A stretch of DNA of 64,000 nucleotides, taken from contig CAMPDV010002039.1 of assembly GCA_946699065.1 (NCBI GenBank), positions 1 to 64,000 on the forward strand. The letters are read 5' to 3'. The position numbers were made by a program, and so were the translations under genes. The notes under the pieces were generated by a model. It saw only the letters and a program-made list of their open reading frames with translations. It searched no databases and was not told the origin of the DNA. How positions within the stretch are numbered: the stretch's first letter is position 1; each line of letters opens with the position of its first letter. Shown here piece by piece: positions 63,901 through 64,000 of the stretch. The DNA comes from Loxodes magnus (Eukaryota > Ciliophora > Karyorelictea > Loxodida > Loxodidae).

Positions 63901-64000
63901 GTCACACTAGTTATGTATATGCTGTGGCTATATCCAGTGATTCAGAGTTCATCGTATCGGGGAGTTTAGATAAGACGGTGAGACTATGGGACGTCAAGAC
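57936..64000 (+). CDS. WD40 array after the nonsense codon, about 49 blades, 3' end beyond the window
   Basis: After the TGA at 57933-57935 the same frame stays open to the right edge (2021 codons). The first in-frame ATG is 57990, the repeated M-S-G-H Met. Blades are YDS, YES and LDK with several GR units. Minor variants include aca for acg near 58810 and 60901 (silent), att or ata for the Ile codon (silent), and Y to F near 62068. VLT occurs with DDS (58141) and with YES (59861), pairings not found in the first 20 kb of the right arm. No terminator, stop or C-terminal domain is seen. It is the downstream part of the same array and is probably one unit with the two preceding frames. Confidence 0.7.

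Larger units (their letters stand above)
13115..64000 (+). repeat. Right arm of WD40 satellite array (123-bp unit, about 414 units)
   Basis: The same 123-bp unit as the left arm, now reading on the plus strand, with no interruption by other DNA. Phase holds over long distances: gtcacactag at 57997 and at 63901 are 48 x 123 bp apart. Only the proximal 0.9 kb (five one-base insertions) and one deletion near 53145 break it. Variant use changes along the arm. NS-type units occur only before about 30.5 kb. A run of almost pure YDS units fills 31.2-34.4 kb. GR in place of GH first appears near 36967. YES units dominate 44.4-49 kb. The array runs off the right edge. Confidence 0.97.

Noticed and set aside
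1..64000. CRISPR-like regular repeat
   Set aside because: There are no unique spacers; the full 123-bp period is conserved and codes for a WD40 blade in one frame only.
14018..64000. Introns, from tGTAAGa and ctatatccAG present in each unit
   Set aside because: The obvious donor-acceptor pair is 52 bp apart and would shift the frame in every combination of units; the open frame itself argues for coding without splicing.
1..64000. Mobile element or transposon-derived satellite
   Set aside because: No terminal repeats, target-site duplications, transposase or reverse-transcriptase coding was found; the only coding content is WD40.
1..64000. Long antisense or alternative-frame genes
   Set aside because: The other five frames of the 123-bp unit hold stop codons in each unit, so no long frame exists outside the WD40 one.
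1..64000. Assignment to a named gene such as a fungal HET-type NLR
   Set aside because: No NACHT, NB-ARC or HET domain is in the window and the blade sequence alone does not fix a family or organism.

Overview
The whole 64 kb window is one thing: a head-to-tail satellite of a 123-bp unit that encodes a single 41-residue WD40 (beta-propeller blade) repeat. About 520 units are present and I find no unique flanking DNA. There is no RNA gene, promoter, origin, mobile element or CRISPR array. GC of the consensus unit is about 44%. Neither end of the array is inside the window. The organism cannot be fixed from this. Near-identical WD40 repeats are typical of STAND/NLR-type receptors of fungi, other eukaryotes and cyanobacteria. 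An array this long with no other sequence leans towards a eukaryotic genome, but that is an inference.

Layout. (1) 1-11085: minus-strand array of 90 exactly phased units, open to the left edge. (2) 11086-13114: the same minus-strand array, broken by a deleted unit near 11.1 kb and by four single-base insertions. (3) 13091-13125: an inversion point, where 11-bp arms surround a 13-bp centre; the array turns head-to-head here, in the middle of a unit. (4) 13115-14017: plus-strand array broken by five single-base insertions. (5) 14018-53157: an uninterrupted plus-strand frame of about 318 WD40 units, ending at a 1-bp deletion near 53145. (6) 53154-57935: the same array continuing in the shifted frame, ending at a single-base nonsense change at 57933-57935. 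(7) 57936-64000: the same frame, open to the right edge.

The units are built from a few linked variants: residues after the GH dipeptide (SY..AVA, SY..VLT, NS..VLT, NS..VVA, rarely DS), the b-c turn (YDS, YES, LDK, DDS, one FDK), the turn after WD (VK or FM), and GH or GR. The order of these variants shows higher-order repeats: 44-45 units at 13.4/18.8/24.4 kb, a 31-unit tandem duplication at 49.7-57.4 kb, and a 6-unit local repeat at 45.7-48.9 kb. It also shows that left-arm bases 1-7490 mirror 13.4-20.8 kb almost unit for unit. Recent segmental duplication and unequal exchange explain this.

The main caution is that every extra base lies within about 2 kb of the inversion point, and each duplicates its neighbouring base. 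The fold-back, and perhaps much of the left arm, may therefore be an assembly or read artefact. If the array is real, the predicted protein of more than 13,000 residues made only of WD40 blades is extraordinary. The sequence alone does not settle this.
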